Source of the DNA: an uncultured Persicobacter sp.
GTDB taxonomy: Bacteria > Bacteroidota > Bacteroidia > Cytophagales > Cyclobacteriaceae
NCBI GenBank assembly: GCA_947498325.1
Contig: CANMKE010000009.1
Location: 62,001-126,000 of the forward strand
Reading direction: 5' to 3'
Length of the DNA: 64,000 nt
Shown here: in pieces, positions 61,863-64,000 of the stretch
Position numbering within the stretch: the first letter of the stretch is position 1
Layout of the letters: each line of letters begins with the position of its first letter
Made by a program: the position numbers and the translations under genes
The notes under the pieces: generated by a model
Seen by the model: only the letters and a program-made list of their open reading frames with translations
Database searches by the model: none
What the model was told of the DNA's origin: nothing

Positions 61863-62678
61863 ATGATCAAAAATATAAGTCAACCATTGCTACATCACCA
61901 TACTTTCATCAAATCGCAGGATTGCGACTGGGTCGTCTTTGTCCATGGTGCTGGTGGCAGTTCCCGTATCTGGGCCAAGCAGCTTGAAGATTTCAAAGCA
62001 GCATACAACGTTTTACTGCTCGACCTTCGGGGGCATGGAGAATCTCAGAACATGATTAAGGACCTGATCGAAGGGCCTTATACTTTTGAGTCTATCGCAA
62101 AGGATGTGATCTACCTTTTGGAATACCTGAAAATCCCCAAAGCACATTTTGTAGGCATATCGCTCGGGACGATCATCATTCGTACCATTGCAGAATTAAG
62201 AAGCGACATGGTGCAGTCTATGATTCTTGGTGGGGCGATTACCCGCCTGAAAATCAGCAGCAGGATTTTGATCAAAATGGCTGAACTGACCAAACAGTTT
62301 GTACCATATATGTGGCTCTACCGCCTGATGGCTTTCATCATCATGCCGAAAAAGAACCACGAGAAAAGTCGTTATATTTTTATCCGCGAAGCGAAAAAAA
62401 TCGCCCAGAAGGAATTTTTACGATGGTTCAAACTCACCAATGACGTCAACCCATTGCTGAAATTTTTCAAGGAAAAGGAAATTGCCACCCCAACGCTTTA
62501 TATTATGGGGGCAGAGGATCATATGTTCCTCAAGCCCGTGAAAGAAATGGCACAAAAACACCATTCCGCTTTTCTGCAGATCATCGATAATTGCGGACAT
62601 GTGTGTAATGTAGAGGCGCCAAATTATTTCAATAATATGGCCTTGAGCTTCCTTTCTGAGCACAAAGCAACGCCCTAA
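61863..62678 (+). CDS. Alpha/beta hydrolase
   Basis: A 271-residue serine hydrolase. VVFVHGAGGSSRIWAKQLEDF is the oxyanion strand and HG motif, LLLDLRGHGESQ is typical of the fold, and HFVGISLGTIIIRTIAE carries the nucleophile Ser. IMGAEDHMFLKPV contains the Asp and IDNCGHVCNVEAP the His. No signal peptide. ATG 61863 is preferred over an in-frame TTG 9 bases upstream. Substrate unknown; stands alone. Confidence 0.88.
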   Translation: MIKNISQPLLHHHTFIKSQDCDWVVFVHGAGGSSRIWAKQLEDFKAAYNVLLLDLRGHGESQNMIKDLIEGPYTFESIAKDVIYLLEYLKIPKAHFVGISLGTIIIRTIAELRSDMVQSMILGGAITRLKISSRILIKMAELTKQFVPYMWLYRLMAFIIMPKKNHEKSRYIFIREAKKIAQKEFLRWFKLTNDVNPLLKFFKEKEIATPTLYIMGAEDHMFLKPVKEMAQKHHSAFLQIIDNCGHVCNVEAPNYFNNMALSFLSEHKATP

Positions 62679-62809
62679 AAATATTGCCCGCTTGAATTAG
62701 GAATTTGAGGGGCATAAGCGGTATTTCACAGGATTGTCATATATTTGTGTACCTATTTTCAAAATAGGTCATTCAATCAAACCATAACCTCAACAAATAC
62801 CCAAAAATT

Positions 62810-63172
62810 ATGCTCACTGGTATCAAGCACCTGCACACCACGGTAGTTATTTTATTCACCCTATGGATTGTTTTTAAATTCATCATGATGATTGCCGCAC
62901 CTGCAAAGGTGGATATTCTCCGTGCGAAAACGAAAATCGCCGACATGATCCTCGGTTTCCTTGTACTGGCCACAGGCTTATTCCTCTGGATGGCCTCCGG
63001 ATTACTCGGCGAACCTTTGTTCATGCTTAAATTAGCCATTGTGCTTGTGGGCACCCCACTTGGCATTATTGGTTTCAGAAAGAAAAATATTGCGCTCGCA
63101 GGTATTTCAGCGGCAGCATTTGCTTTGTTGCTCCTGTATATGCTTTTCCATTACGGAGCCGTGGGCGCTTAA
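62810..63172 (+). CDS. Four-helix membrane protein (SirB-like)
   Basis: A 120-residue protein with four membrane segments. It starts MLTGIKHLHTTVVILFTLWIVFK, and a H-x-x-x-x-x-x-L pattern near the N-terminus is followed by KTKIADMILGFLVLATGLFLW. This layout resembles small SirB/CopD-type membrane proteins, some of which bind heme, but the match is weak. It precedes a small c-type cytochrome gene by 73 bases on the same strand, which would fit a redox role. Function unknown. Confidence 0.65.
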   Translation: MLTGIKHLHTTVVILFTLWIVFKFIMMIAAPAKVDILRAKTKIADMILGFLVLATGLFLWMASGLLGEPLFMLKLAIVLVGTPLGIIGFRKKNIALAGISAAAFALLLLYMLFHYGAVGA

Positions 63173-63245
63173 GATTATCAAATAAAAATTCATCACAGGG
63201 TAAGGCCAAACAGCTTTACCCTGTGCTATTTTCACCCCTTTGATC

Positions 63246-63596
63246 ATGAAAAACAATCTTTTAGTTATCTTTGCATTATTGTCGGTCGGGCTGTGGGCCT
63301 GTGGTGGCAATGAAAAAAAAGCGGAAACAACGATCAAAACGCCTCAGAAAACAGTTGCTAAGGTAAATCCTGGCAAAAGTGTGTACAGAAAAGCCGCATG
63401 TGGCTCTTGCCATGGCACCGATGGAAAAAAAGGAATGTACCAGGCTTCAGACCTCAGTACAACGACCATGACCATGGAAGAACGCACCGAGATTATTGCC
63501 AACGGAAAAGGCAATATGAATGCTTTCAAGGATGTTTTATCACCGAAAGAGATTTCACAGGTCGCGCAATATATCGACCAATTAAAAGAAAAATAA
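63246..63596 (+). CDS. Lipid-anchored single-heme cytochrome c
   Basis: A 116-residue lipoprotein. Signal peptide MKNNLLVIFALLSVGLWAC has a lipobox with Cys19, then a Lys-rich linker, then the heme motif CGSCH (52-56). MNAFKDVLSPKEISQVAQYIDQL is the usual cytochrome c C-terminal helix with the axial Met just before it. It should sit at the periplasmic side of a membrane and carry electrons. ATG 63246 is used; a TTG two codons upstream is an unlikely alternative. Partner unknown. Confidence 0.88.
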   Translation: MKNNLLVIFALLSVGLWACGGNEKKAETTIKTPQKTVAKVNPGKSVYRKAACGSCHGTDGKKGMYQASDLSTTTMTMEERTEIIANGKGNMNAFKDVLSPKEISQVAQYIDQLKEK

Positions 63597-63631
63597 AATA
63601 AGAAGCGTCGCTTTCGGGGCGTTTCATGACC

Positions 63632-63661
63632 ATACTCCCGGCTTTTGGGTGCCGGAAGTAT
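63632..63661. terminator. Hairpin between cytochrome c gene and hflX
   Basis: ATACTCCCGGC pairs with GCCGGAAGTAT with one mismatch. Only a weak T-run follows and the hflX ATG is 12 bases away, so this may be an attenuator-like leader hairpin instead of a full terminator. Confidence 0.45.
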
Positions 63662-63672
63662 TTATATCGTGT

Positions 63673-64000
63673 ATGAAAACAGAATCAATAACTACAAGTG
63701 CCAAGATTGAAACTGCCGTCTTGGTGGCAGTATCCACACAACAGCAGCGTCCTGAAAAAACGGAAGAATACCTTGCTGAGCTGGATTTCCTGGCTACTAC
63801 CGCAGGGGCAATCACCAAGGCAAAATTCACACAGAACTTAGAACACCCTGACAACAAAACTTATGTAGGATCGGGTAAGCTTGAGGACATCAAGGCCTAT
63901 GTTACTGCATATGATATCGATATGGTCATTTTTGATGATGACCTTTCCCCTTCACAGGTACGGAACCTGGAAACTCATTTTGAGTGTAAAATCCTTGACC
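63673..64000 (+). CDS. hflX: GTPase HflX, N-terminal part (runs off the window)
   Basis: The first 109 codons are present: KIETAVLVAVSTQQQRPEKTEEYLAELDFLATTAG, TYVGSGKLEDIKAYV and VIFDDDLSPSQVRNLETHFECKILD. These are the N-terminal HflX domain that precedes the GTPase domain. HflX splits or rescues stalled ribosomes under stress. The GTPase domain lies beyond the window end. ATG 63673 is the only fitting start. Confidence 0.92.
   Translation, partial: MKTESITTSAKIETAVLVAVSTQQQRPEKTEEYLAELDFLATTAGAITKAKFTQNLEHPDNKTYVGSGKLEDIKAYVTAYDIDMVIFDDDLSPSQVRNLETHFECKILD

Overview
The window reads as chromosomal DNA of a member of the Bacteroidota, most likely the order Cytophagales. The evidence is a TonB-dependent receptor with an N-terminal carboxypeptidase-regulatory-like domain, a GWxTD protein, BatD, DUF4295 beside L28 and L33, an Na+-translocating NADH:quinone reductase (NQR) operon, PDDEXK_2-type Rpn nucleases, and repeated promoters of the form TTTG-N20-TATCTTTG, the Bacteroidota vegetative type. 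Genus cannot be fixed from the sequence alone. No rRNA, tRNA, CRISPR array, transposase-bearing IS or prophage was recognised.

Layout. 0-1.45 kb (minus): an Rpn nuclease followed by two free-standing copies of its own C-terminal tail. 1.5-5.4 kb: EamA transporter and TonB-dependent receptor. 5.4-6.5 kb: gene-poor stretch with palindromes and a decayed beta-helix protein gene. 6.5-11.6 kb: ABC-F ATPase, small membrane protein, two tandem Bcr/CflA-type exporters. 11.6-13.4 kb (minus): rpmB-rpmG-DUF4295 and ftsY. 14.2-17.0 kb: ornithine aminotransferase, then a second Rpn locus with two tail-like small genes. 17.1-18.9 kb (minus): BlaI repressor and M56/TonB protein with a double operator. 19.1-26.1 kb: folate cyclo-ligase, AddA/RecB-like helicase-nuclease, acyltransferase, O-antigen-ligase-like protein. 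26.2-32.7 kb (minus): nqrABCDE (no nqrF), ispH, cmk and a 56-residue lipoprotein. 32.9-45.5 kb: housekeeping and envelope genes (nagA, aldehyde dehydrogenase, GDPD, GWxTD, rlmB, manC, recQ, rmlD-like). 45.6-56.1 kb: pyk, S9 peptidase, nfuA-like, symporter, aroC, batD and small genes, mostly minus. 56.3-56.6 kb: a dense cluster of DnaA boxes, a candidate oriC. 56.6-64 kb: queG and ruvB (minus), then only plus genes, ending in a truncated hflX.

The most interesting signal is the pair of Rpn loci. Rpn proteins elsewhere are gene-within-gene toxin-antitoxin and anti-phage systems, in which the C-terminal domain (RpnS) is also made separately from an internal start and inhibits the full-length nuclease. 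Here both nuclease genes keep an internal Met at residue 216 at the start of the tail, and each is followed by two separate tail-like ORFs. Those of locus A begin exactly at that Met. This looks like an antitoxin or specificity cassette array. The second notable signal is the candidate replication origin, supported by a switch in gene orientation. Functional claims for both are inference.
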